NCBI GenBank assembly: GCA_031264545.1
Contig: JAISDV010000008.1
Coordinates: 1-11,165 of the forward strand
Length of the DNA stretch: 11,165 nt
Reading direction: 5' to 3'
Origin: Oscillospiraceae bacterium
GTDB lineage: Bacteria; Bacillota; Clostridia; Oscillospirales; Oscillospiraceae
In this document: positions 5,304-11,165 of the stretch, piece after piece
How positions within the stretch are numbered: position 1 is the stretch's first letter
Layout: the number at the start of each line of letters is the position of its first letter
The notes under the pieces: generated by a model
Told to the model about the DNA's origin: nothing
Database searches by the model: none
The model's input: the letters and a program-made list of their open reading frames with translations, nothing else
Translations under genes and position numbers: made by a program

Positions 5304-6704
5304 ATGCTGAATTTCAAGCCTGTTACACAGCGTGACGGCGCAAAGCTTCGCCGATATTATAAAGACTGCAGCTATGGCCTTTGCGAATATGCCGTCGGAA
5401 CCAAGCTCATGTGGCGGCCCGTGCTCCATCCCGCGTGGACGGAAGCCGGCGGCTGCCTGATCGTCAAAAACGAAATGGACGGACGCGTGCTTTTTGACTA
5501 CCCCGTTCCGGGACTGGAAGGGAACGAGGAGACCGCGCTTCGGGAAATCGAGAGCTACTGTATCAAACGGGGCGTCCCCCTCGTGATTTCTGTTGTGCCG
5601 GACGCCAAGGCGCCCGTGCTGCTCGCGCGCTACCCTTACGTCAAGGTCAGCAATATCAGGACCTGGCGGGACTATATCTACAACGCTGAGGATTTGCAGA
5701 ATTTTACAGGGCGCCGGTACAACGGACAGAGAAACCATGTTCGGAAATTTCGCAAATCCTATCCGGCCGCGGCTTTCCGCCCGCTCACGGAGGCCGATTT
5801 TCCGGCGATCGAGGCGTTCTGGACGCGCTTTGAGGAAGAATTTGAAAAAGACGATTTTAAAGCCGAAAGAGAGCTCGCTCTCGCAAAAAAGCTGCTGCGC
5901 CTGTTGAAAAAGCCGTGGTTCTGCGCGGGCGGCATTTTCGACGGCGAGAAGCTTATCGCCCTGTCGCTTGCGGAAAAGTGCGGACAGACACTCATCATCC
6001 ATATTGAAAAGGCCCTCTACTCCTATGAGGGCGCCTATCCCACGCTTGTGCAGGCCTTCGCAAGCTGTTTCGGCCGGGGCGTCAGGCTTATTAACCGCGA
6101 GGACGACTCGGCCGACCGCGGACTGCGCACTTCCAAGCTGCAATACGGGCCGGTTAAGCTCGCGCCGAAATATTACATCGAACCGCTTAACGAGCTTTTG
6201 TGCCATGTGAGGGATATTCCGGCGCTGACGACCCGGCGCCTGACCCTCTCGAAGCTCACCAAGGCGGATATCCCCGCTTATAACGCGCTGGTGCTCGACG
6301 CCGGCCGAAACCGTTATTGGGGTTATAACGACGTCGGGGGCCTGGGCGGTCCGGTCAAAAATGACAGCTTTTTCAAGATCGCCAGGGACGATTTCAAAAA
6401 CTGTGCGGCGGTCAATTTCGCCGTCCGTCTGGATGGGCGCTTTATCGGGGAGGCTGTGCTCTATAATTTCAATTACAGGGGCGACGCGGAGCTTGGCTGC
6501 CGCATTGACGCTGAGTACGCCGGAAACGGTTACGGCACGGAGGCCTTCGCCGTGGTCGCCGACTGGGCGCTCTATCAGGTCCACCTTACCCGGGTCATCG
6601 CAAAATGCTACAAGGACAATGGCCCCTCGTTCAAAATGCTCTCCGCCGTCATGAAGAAATCCGGCGAGGACGAGACGTTTTTCTACTTTGAAAAGCTGGT
6701 CTGA
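5304..6704 (+). CDS. DUF2156 (phosphatidylglycerol-lysyltransferase-like) and GNAT acetyltransferase fusion protein
   Basis: This 466-residue protein has two acyltransferase-fold modules. Residues about 1-300 match DUF2156, the cytosolic catalytic part of aminoacyl-phosphatidylglycerol synthases (MprF). The cues are GRRYNGQRNHVRKFRKSYP (about 136-154), a helical Glu/Lys-rich stretch (about 170-200), IIHIEKAL (about 231-238) and INREDDSADRGLRTSKLQYG (about 263-282). The membrane flippase part of MprF is absent, so this is a soluble form. Residues about 308-466 form a RimL-like GNAT domain beginning TTRRLTLSKLTKADIPAYN, with the acetyl-CoA loop YAGNGYGTEAF at about 405-415 and NGPSFKML after it. 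The ATG has AAGGA 8 nt upstream. The gene appears monocistronic, with its own promoter and a convergent neighbour. Substrates of either half are unknown; transfer of an aminoacyl or acetyl group to a cell-envelope or small-molecule amine is a guess. Confidence 0.87.
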   Translation: MLNFKPVTQRDGAKLRRYYKDCSYGLCEYAVGTKLMWRPVLHPAWTEAGGCLIVKNEMDGRVLFDYPVPGLEGNEETALREIESYCIKRGVPLVISVVPDAKAPVLLARYPYVKVSNIRTWRDYIYNAEDLQNFTGRRYNGQRNHVRKFRKSYPAAAFRPLTEADFPAIEAFWTRFEEEFEKDDFKAERELALAKKLLRLLKKPWFCAGGIFDGEKLIALSLAEKCGQTLIIHIEKALYSYEGAYPTLVQAFASCFGRGVRLINREDDSADRGLRTSKLQYGPVKLAPKYYIEPLNELLCHVRDIPALTTRRLTLSKLTKADIPAYNALVLDAGRNRYWGYNDVGGLGGPVKNDSFFKIARDDFKNCAAVNFAVRLDGRFIGEAVLYNFNYRGDAELGCRIDAEYAGNGYGTEAFAVVADWALYQVHLTRVIAKCYKDNGPSFKMLSAVMKKSGEDETFFYFEKLV

Positions 6705-6724
6705 CCGGCCCGAACGGACAAAAA

Positions 6725-6768
6725 GCACAGGCCGCGCCGTACTGAAACGTGCGGCGCGGTCTGTGCTC
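6725..6768 (-). terminator. Strong intrinsic terminator of the had/fld-type operon
   Basis: Two 19-nt arms, 6725-6743 and 6750-6768, pair almost completely around a 6-nt loop (TGAAAC). There is one GT wobble and one GC-for-GT difference, and the core is GCCGCGCC-rich. Read on the minus strand, the stem is followed by TTTTT (complement of 6721-6725), 27 nt after the hadC-like stop codon. On the plus strand no T-run follows, so it serves the fusion gene at 5304-6704 poorly or only as a 3' end stabiliser. Confidence 0.85.
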
Positions 6769-6794
6769 AGAGGAAAAAGAACGTATCGCGTTCG

Positions 6795-7916
6795 TTAAAT
6801 GATTTCGGAAAAAGCCTGGATACGGGTCTGCGCCTGCGCTTCGGCATTCTGGTCGATTTCCATGTAAAGCGCGGGGATGCCCTTATCCTCCAGCGCCTGC
6901 TTGAGCAGGGGATAGTCGTACTCCTCTGGGTCGCAGAACTTCATCATGCAGACCACTACGCCCTTGACGCCGTACTTTTCCACCTCGTCAAGAATCATGC
7001 CGATACGCGTCTTTTCAGGATCATAGGCCAACGAACAGCCCTCGAAAATCTGCCACCATTTGGCGAGCCTGCAGAGCGGCGCGCCGCCCTCCTCCGGCAC
7101 GTCATAGCGGAATTGCCGCGTTTCCTGCGCAAGGTCGTCCGCCGCGACGGCAAGGCCGCAGTCGGCAAGAATCCTGAGCATGGCCTCGTCGTCGGCCATG
7201 ATGCCCGTCAGCAGGACGCGCTTGCCTTTTTTGCTTTCCGGGAGCGCCTCAAGCGCGTCGCACAATTCGTTTACCAACGCCGTATGCGCCGGCTTTTCCA
7301 TAAAATAGCCGCTTTTTATCACAGCGTGACGGGCCGAGGGGCTGATCACATCTGTGTGCGCGGCAGAAAGTCCGACGAAACGGCGCAGGGCGCCCCGATT
7401 GGCGTTGAACACCGTGATGGCCTCGGCGATGGCTTCGTCCGAAACCTTTGTGCCGCTCAGCTCCTCGAGCGCGCTGAGTACCCGTCCGTATTCGCTTTCG
7501 AGGAACTGCACGCCCGCTTCGATTTTCCGCATCTGCGGATGGGCAAACTGGATGTGCTTAATGGCCGGCACCGCCACCTTGAAATTTTGGCTGAGACACT
7601 TGAGCGTGTCGCAAAGGGACGGGAAAATGACCGCGTCAAGGTCCTTATAGGTTCCGTTCAGACCGTACTCAAGGCCGCTCATCAGCACAGAACAGCAAAA
7701 AGCGGGGACGTATTCCTTCGCCCGGCTGATTTCCGTCTGTCCGCCCCAGAGGCCGATCGGGAACATACCCGCAGCATAGACCAGCTCCGCGGGGACGTAT
7801 TCCGGGAAGCAGCCGACCGCCATCCGGCCTGTGCGTGCCTTGAACGTCTGCAGCTGGCGCAGCGGATGCTTTGCGGCGTCGATCAGAAGGTCAAGGATTT
7901 CATTATAAGCGCTCAT
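6795..7916 (-). CDS. hadC: 2-hydroxyacyl-CoA dehydratase, HadC/FldC-type (beta) subunit
   Basis: This is the smaller subunit of an oxygen-sensitive dehydratase that removes water from an (R)-2-hydroxyacyl-CoA by a ketyl-radical mechanism. It has 373 residues, near the roughly 375 of HadC. Recognisable segments are GCFPEYVPAELVYAAGMFP (about 35-53), WGGQTEISRAKEYVPAFCC (about 57-75), PSLCDTLKCLSQNFK (about 99-113) and MMKFCDPEEYDYP (about 324-336). Likely [4Fe-4S] ligands are C75 or C74, C107 or C102, and C328. The C-terminus carries the KGIPALYMEID strand common to the family. The ATG overlaps the hadB-like stop as ATGA and has AAGGAGG 7 nt upstream. It is the last gene of the operon, ahead of a strong terminator. 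The symbol is used for family and order; the substrate could equally be phenyllactyl-CoA (fldC). Confidence 0.92.
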   Translation of the reverse strand: MSAYNEILDLLIDAAKHPLRQLQTFKARTGRMAVGCFPEYVPAELVYAAGMFPIGLWGGQTEISRAKEYVPAFCCSVLMSGLEYGLNGTYKDLDAVIFPSLCDTLKCLSQNFKVAVPAIKHIQFAHPQMRKIEAGVQFLESEYGRVLSALEELSGTKVSDEAIAEAITVFNANRGALRRFVGLSAAHTDVISPSARHAVIKSGYFMEKPAHTALVNELCDALEALPESKKGKRVLLTGIMADDEAMLRILADCGLAVAADDLAQETRQFRYDVPEEGGAPLCRLAKWWQIFEGCSLAYDPEKTRIGMILDEVEKYGVKGVVVCMMKFCDPEEYDYPLLKQALEDKGIPALYMEIDQNAEAQAQTRIQAFSEII

Positions 7917-9127
7917 TTTCCCGCCTCCTTTTTCTCTTCAGCCATGACTTCCTTCAGCCCGTCGATCCGCGTGGCAAACTGGGCCTCGGAGAAGCCGCGC
8001 GGGTCCGCCTGGTCGCCGTCGAAGATCGCGTAGGGCTTGCCGGTCTTTTCGGCGGTGCGCCGCGCGATGGTGTACTGCATCATATCCCAGACCTTACAGC
8101 TCCGGTTCATGTGGTAGAGCGCGCCGTCGCAGCCGTTTTGCTCCATCAGGCCGGCCCGGCCGTCGACGTGGTACTCGATACAGCGGGTATTCGCCGTTCC
8201 GGCGTAGCCGCGCGCCATACCCTCGAGCGTCGGCTCGTCGTAATAGACGGCGAAAGCGTCCGGGTAGGTGCTGGCATTCATGTTCATGCCGTTTTTGACG
8301 AGGGTTTTTGCCGTAAAGCCCAAAAACGGCCAGACAGCGATGCCATCCCACATGACGCGGAATTCCTCCTCGCCCTTGAATTTCGTTTCGCCCGCTTCGG
8401 TGAGCTTTTTATGCTCCTGCGCCAGCAGCTCGAACACCTGCTTCGAGCTCTCCTTGCCGCGGGCGCAGACGATAAGCGCCATGTAGTTGAACATGCTGAA
8501 GCCGTTCATCGGCGAGGGGCGGCTTCTGAGCCAGCTCATGGCCTCCTGCCAGGCACGGGAGTTTTCGTTCGAGATCTTCATAACCTCGCGCAGGCGCTCA
8601 TAATCCATTTTCTTCCCGGCGACCGCCTCGAGCTGGCCGATAGCGTGCTCGAGCTGGGCCTTTATGTAGTCTACGCGCGCCTGATCCGGCTCATACTGGT
8701 CGTTGAAGGGAATATCGACCAATATCATCGGGATGCCGAGGTTTTTCGAGAGGTTTTCATACCACTTGACGACCTCGCTGCAGATGTTGTTGCAGCAGCA
8801 GATAAAATCCGGCATCGGGATGGTCAGCGACTCCGCGTAGCCCTCCTCGGCATAGCCAAGATTCAGGCGCGCATAGGCGCAGAGGTCGATGGAATACCCC
8901 TTGCCCTCGGCAATGTCGATAAACTTGGGCGATTCCTTTCGCGCGGAGACCGCGCAGCAGTGATTTTCGGGATAGACATAGTCGAGATCGAGCGCCTCGA
9001 CGATTTCCTGGGGAAAAATCGAGGTGAGCCAGCCAATGGGCTTGCCCTCCATCTTTTTCTCAAAAGCGTTCTGGTAATGCTCCATCTGGAGCATGTTCAA
9101 TACTTCGACCGAACTGACTTCGTTCAA
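7913..9127 (-). CDS. hadB: 2-hydroxyacyl-CoA dehydratase, HadB/FldB-type (alpha) subunit
   Basis: This is the larger dehydratase subunit, 404 residues from the TTG start at 9125-9127. It carries the active-site cluster in characterised relatives. Family segments, numbered from that start, are GKPIGWLTSIFPQEIVEALDL, YSIDLCAYAR with C83, CCCNNICSEVVKWYE with C116, PMNGFSMFNYMALIVCARG, MNRSCKVW with C344 and FDGDQADPRGF. The three cysteines lie where, as I recall it, HadB of Clostridioides difficile has its cluster ligands. An in-frame GTG at 9143-9145 would add six residues but overlaps the preceding stop and has no ribosome binding site. AAAGGAG (9136-9142) lies 8 nt before the TTG, so TTG is preferred. 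The gene sits 14 nt after hadI and overlaps hadC by 4 nt. Substrate (2-hydroxyisocaproyl-, phenyllactyl- or related CoA) is undetermined. Confidence 0.92.
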   Translation of the reverse strand: MNEVSSVEVLNMLQMEHYQNAFEKKMEGKPIGWLTSIFPQEIVEALDLDYVYPENHCCAVSARKESPKFIDIAEGKGYSIDLCAYARLNLGYAEEGYAESLTIPMPDFICCCNNICSEVVKWYENLSKNLGIPMILVDIPFNDQYEPDQARVDYIKAQLEHAIGQLEAVAGKKMDYERLREVMKISNENSRAWQEAMSWLRSRPSPMNGFSMFNYMALIVCARGKESSKQVFELLAQEHKKLTEAGETKFKGEEEFRVMWDGIAVWPFLGFTAKTLVKNGMNMNASTYPDAFAVYYDEPTLEGMARGYAGTANTRCIEYHVDGRAGLMEQNGCDGALYHMNRSCKVWDMMQYTIARRTAEKTGKPYAIFDGDQADPRGFSEAQFATRIDGLKEVMAEEKKEAGK

Positions 9128-9135
9128 AATGCATT

Positions 9136-9142
9136 CTCCTTT
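9136..9142 (-). promoter_or_regulatory. Ribosome binding site that sets the hadB start at TTG
   Basis: The minus strand reads AAAGGAG here, followed by 8 nt and TTG at 9127-9125. The site lies inside the region that a GTG start at 9145 would make coding. The nearby ATG at 9134-9132 is in another frame and only 1 nt from the site, so it cannot be the start. The in-frame TTG is the only initiation codon with correct spacing. Confidence 0.75.
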
Positions 9143-9939
9143 CACTTAAGCTTTATCGCCTCGTCATAGGCGAAAAGGGCGGCGCCTAACGCGCCTGTGA
9201 GCTGGGGCAGGGGCGCTGGAATGATCGGCGTTTCCAGAATCTCGTTCATGGCCCGCACGACACCCGCATTCTGCGCCACACCGCCGGTGATGACGACCTC
9301 CGGCACGATACCGACGCGCCGGGCAAGCCCCGCGACCCGGTTTGCAACCGACATGTGTATCCCGGCCGCAATATCCTCGCGCGTTTTACCCGCCGCAAGC
9401 TGCGAGATGACCTCGGACTCCGCAAAGACCGTGCAGACATTGCTGATCGACACCCGCTCGGTTGAGCGCGCGGAAAGCTCCGCCAGGTCTTCCACCCCGA
9501 CCTCGAGCACCCGCGCCATGACGTCGAGGAAGCGCCCGGTTCCGGCTGCGCACTTGTCGTTCATAACAAAGCCCGTAAGCGTCCCCGCGGGACTGAGCTT
9601 CAGGGCCTTCGCGTCCTGGCCTCCGATATCGATGATCGTCCGCGCGCCCGGCACGAGAAAGTGTACGCCCCTGGCGTGGCAGCTCAGCTCGCTGATCTGG
9701 TTATCCGCCCTGTCGAAGGTGAGCCGCCCGTAGCCTGTGACCACGACACGCGAGACCTCGCCGAGGCTCAGCCCGGCAGCCCGGAAAACATCCTCATAGA
9801 CCCGTCCGGGACCGCTCGTACCTGTCCCCGTCTGGATGACGGAGCTGCCGGAAATCTCTTTTCCGTCCCTGAGCGCGACCGCCTTGCAGGCCGTCGAGCC
9901 GATGTCGATTCCTAACGTGTACAAATGCGCTTCACTCAT
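9142..9939 (-). CDS. hadI: 2-hydroxyacyl-CoA dehydratase activator (HadI/FldI-type ATPase)
   Basis: This homodimeric [4Fe-4S] ATPase of the ASKHA fold injects one high-energy electron into the dehydratase, using ATP hydrolysis, to start its radical cycle. It has 265 residues, matching HadI/HgdC size. Nucleotide-binding segments are GIDIGSTACKAVAL (10-23), VVVTGYGR (65-72), TIIDIGGQDAKALKL (101-115) and VVITGGVAQNAG (215-226). Cluster cysteines are C130 in NDKCAAGTGRFLDVMA and C169 in SNVCTVFAESEV, one pair per dimer subunit. QISELSCHARGV (81-92) is strongly HadI/FldI-like. The ATG at 9937-9939 overlaps the hadA-like stop by 1 nt (TGATG), and no good Shine-Dalgarno sequence precedes it, so its translation probably depends on coupling to hadA. 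The electron donor, usually ferredoxin or flavodoxin, is not encoded in the window. Confidence 0.96.
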   Translation of the reverse strand: MSEAHLYTLGIDIGSTACKAVALRDGKEISGSSVIQTGTGTSGPGRVYEDVFRAAGLSLGEVSRVVVTGYGRLTFDRADNQISELSCHARGVHFLVPGARTIIDIGGQDAKALKLSPAGTLTGFVMNDKCAAGTGRFLDVMARVLEVGVEDLAELSARSTERVSISNVCTVFAESEVISQLAAGKTREDIAAGIHMSVANRVAGLARRVGIVPEVVITGGVAQNAGVVRAMNEILETPIIPAPLPQLTGALGAALFAYDEAIKLK

Positions 9940-11150
9940 CAGCCGACGATGACCTTTTCTTCCCTGAGCTTTTCGATTTCCGCCTCGCTCATGCCCAGGC
10001 TCTTAAGAATTGCAACGGAATCGCAGCCGATACCACCGGGCAGCTTGCTGTAATCGTATATATCCATACTCCCGAAACGCACCGGCGTTGTCGCAAGAAC
10101 ACCCGTGTTGCCGTTGGTGTAATTGAGCTTTTTCAGGAAAGTATTGGCATAGGCCTGCTCGTCCTTGAGCACGTCCTGCCAGGTACAGACGATTTCGCCC
10201 GGGACATTGGCCTTGTCGAAGATTTCTTTCCATTCCGCCGAGGGCTTCTGGATAAATTTTGCGTCGAACATCTGGACGATCTCCTCGATGTTCATGAGCA
10301 TCCCCATGATCGAGCTGTATTCCTCGTTCTCGGCCAGCTCGTCAAGCTCCAGCGCACGGGCGGCCCTCGCAAAATATGTCACATAGTCCGGCGTTCCCAG
10401 ATAATACCACACGCCGTCCGAGCACTGGTAGGTATTGACGAGGGGCGTCAGCGGATGGGTGCGGGTATAGGGATACAGGCTGGCGTAGGGCTCGGCCGAA
10501 AGCGGCACGGCAAAGGCAAAGATACCGCAGTGATAGAGACTGACGTTGACATAGTCGCCCTGACCGATCTTTTCCCGCTTGTACAGCGCGGCCGAAATGC
10601 CGCCGGCCAGGAACATGGCAAGCTGATTGTCGCCAAAGCCGGGCGCGTTGATGGTCGGAGGACCGTCGCCATCCGCCATGGCGCGCATGAAGCCGCTGCG
10701 CGCGAAATAGGTCGTAAAGTCGAAGGCGGGGCGGGCGGCGTCCGGTCCCTTCTCTCCGAAGCCGAGGATATGCGCAAAAATCAGGCGGGGATTTTTGGTC
10801 TTCAGCGTTTCATAGTCGAGATCCATGGCTTCCAAGGCATCCTTGCGGAAATTCGTGATAAAGACATCCGCTTCGCCGACCAGCTTTTGCACGATCGCCT
10901 TGCCCTCCTCGGTCCTCTGATTCAGGGCGATAATGCGTTTGTTCGAGTTCATAACGAAGAACGGGGGGTTCTCCTCCTCATCTGTAGGGGCGAGCATGTT
11001 CGCGCCCAAAACACGCACGGGGTCTCCCTTGCAGCTTTCGATCCGGATAACGTCCGCGCCCCAGTCGCCAAGGACACGCGCGCACATCGGACCCGCCACA
11101 TAGGTGGACATATCCACCACCTTGATGCCGGACATAATCTTCTCTGACAT
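9939..11150 (-). CDS. hadA: Family III acyl-CoA transferase, HadA/FldA type
   Basis: This 403-residue enzyme should move CoA from a product acyl-CoA (such as isocaproyl- or cinnamoyl-CoA) to the matching 2-hydroxyacid, forming the dehydratase substrate without spending ATP. The family III (CaiB/BaiF, formyl-CoA transferase) signature is clear: VVDMSTYVAGPMCARVLGDW and GADVIRIE at about 11-38, NSNKRIIALN at 68-77, ADVFITNFR at 94-102. The catalytic aspartate, which forms the acyl anhydride, is very probably D174 in PGFGDNQLAMFLAGG. HCGIFAFAVPL and YQCSDGVWYYLGTPD continue the fold. The ATG start has GGAGG (11157-11161) 6 nt upstream. It is the first of four tightly linked minus-strand genes in the order known from hadAIBC and fldAIBC. 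The promoter, and any upstream dehydrogenase or regulator, lies outside the window. Substrate side chain is undetermined. Confidence 0.93.
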   Translation of the reverse strand: MSEKIMSGIKVVDMSTYVAGPMCARVLGDWGADVIRIESCKGDPVRVLGANMLAPTDEEENPPFFVMNSNKRIIALNQRTEEGKAIVQKLVGEADVFITNFRKDALEAMDLDYETLKTKNPRLIFAHILGFGEKGPDAARPAFDFTTYFARSGFMRAMADGDGPPTINAPGFGDNQLAMFLAGGISAALYKREKIGQGDYVNVSLYHCGIFAFAVPLSAEPYASLYPYTRTHPLTPLVNTYQCSDGVWYYLGTPDYVTYFARAARALELDELAENEEYSSIMGMLMNIEEIVQMFDAKFIQKPSAEWKEIFDKANVPGEIVCTWQDVLKDEQAYANTFLKKLNYTNGNTGVLATTPVRFGSMDIYDYSKLPGGIGCDSVAILKSLGMSEAEIEKLREEKVIVG

Positions 11151-11165
11151 AAGCTACCTCCATAA

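Noticed and set aside
5226..6728. A 500-codon open frame on the minus strand opposite the DUF2156-GNAT gene
   Set aside because: The opposite strand encodes a protein with clear motifs along its whole length; the antisense frame has none, and its start lies within the terminator region.
7871..9169. A 432-codon open frame on the plus strand opposite hadB
   Set aside because: It mirrors the dehydratase gene, has no recognisable domain, and lacks a promoter or ribosome binding site.

Overview
The window looks like chromosomal DNA from an anaerobic, endospore-forming member of the Clostridia. The evidence is a dipicolinate synthase pair (dpaA/dpaB), an oxygen-sensitive 2-hydroxyacyl-CoA dehydratase cassette, and a DUF134 plus NifX/NifB-type protein pair. 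The DNA is GC-rich with AT-rich, sigma-A-like promoters, which would fit an Oscillospirales-type gut lineage. That placement is an inference; no taxonomic marker is present.

Layout, left to right. (1) 1-234 holds no gene I can support, only a perfect 16-bp inverted repeat at its left edge. (2) 235-1648, minus strand: a probable operon of DUF134 regulator-like protein, NifX/NifB-family protein with a Cys/His-rich tail, and RimJ/RimL-type acetyltransferase. A TTGACA-17-TATAAA promoter precedes it, embedded in a perfect 19-bp inverted repeat (1669-1718) that looks like a double operator. (3) 1765-3246, minus strand: dpaA-dpaB, which make spore dipicolinic acid, preceded by a sequence that fits the sigma-K consensus. 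(4) 3429-5194, plus strand: a two-gene ABC-2 exporter with its own sigma-A-like promoter, divergent from dpaA. (5) 5304-6704, plus strand: one protein joining a DUF2156 (aminoacyl-phosphatidylglycerol-synthase-like) domain to a C-terminal GNAT acetyltransferase domain. (6) 6795-11150, minus strand: a tightly packed hadA-hadI-hadB-hadC / fldAIBC-type cassette (family III CoA-transferase, ATP-dependent activator, two dehydratase subunits), closed by a strong hairpin terminator.

Functionally, the cassette in (6) should form a 2-hydroxyacyl-CoA from an amino-acid-derived 2-hydroxyacid, activate the dehydratase by ATP-driven one-electron transfer, and eliminate water to give the 2-enoyl-CoA. This is the core of reductive Stickland fermentation of leucine, phenylalanine or similar amino acids. 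The acyl-CoA dehydrogenase and ETF genes that follow these genes in Clostridioides difficile are absent on this side. The dpaAB pair belongs to late mother-cell sporulation. The other units look independent. I found no tRNA, rRNA, CRISPR array or insertion sequence. Nothing here amounts to an undescribed system; the best leads are the operator-like palindrome at 1669-1718, the DUF2156-GNAT fusion, and the metal-ligand-rich tail of the NifX-like protein.
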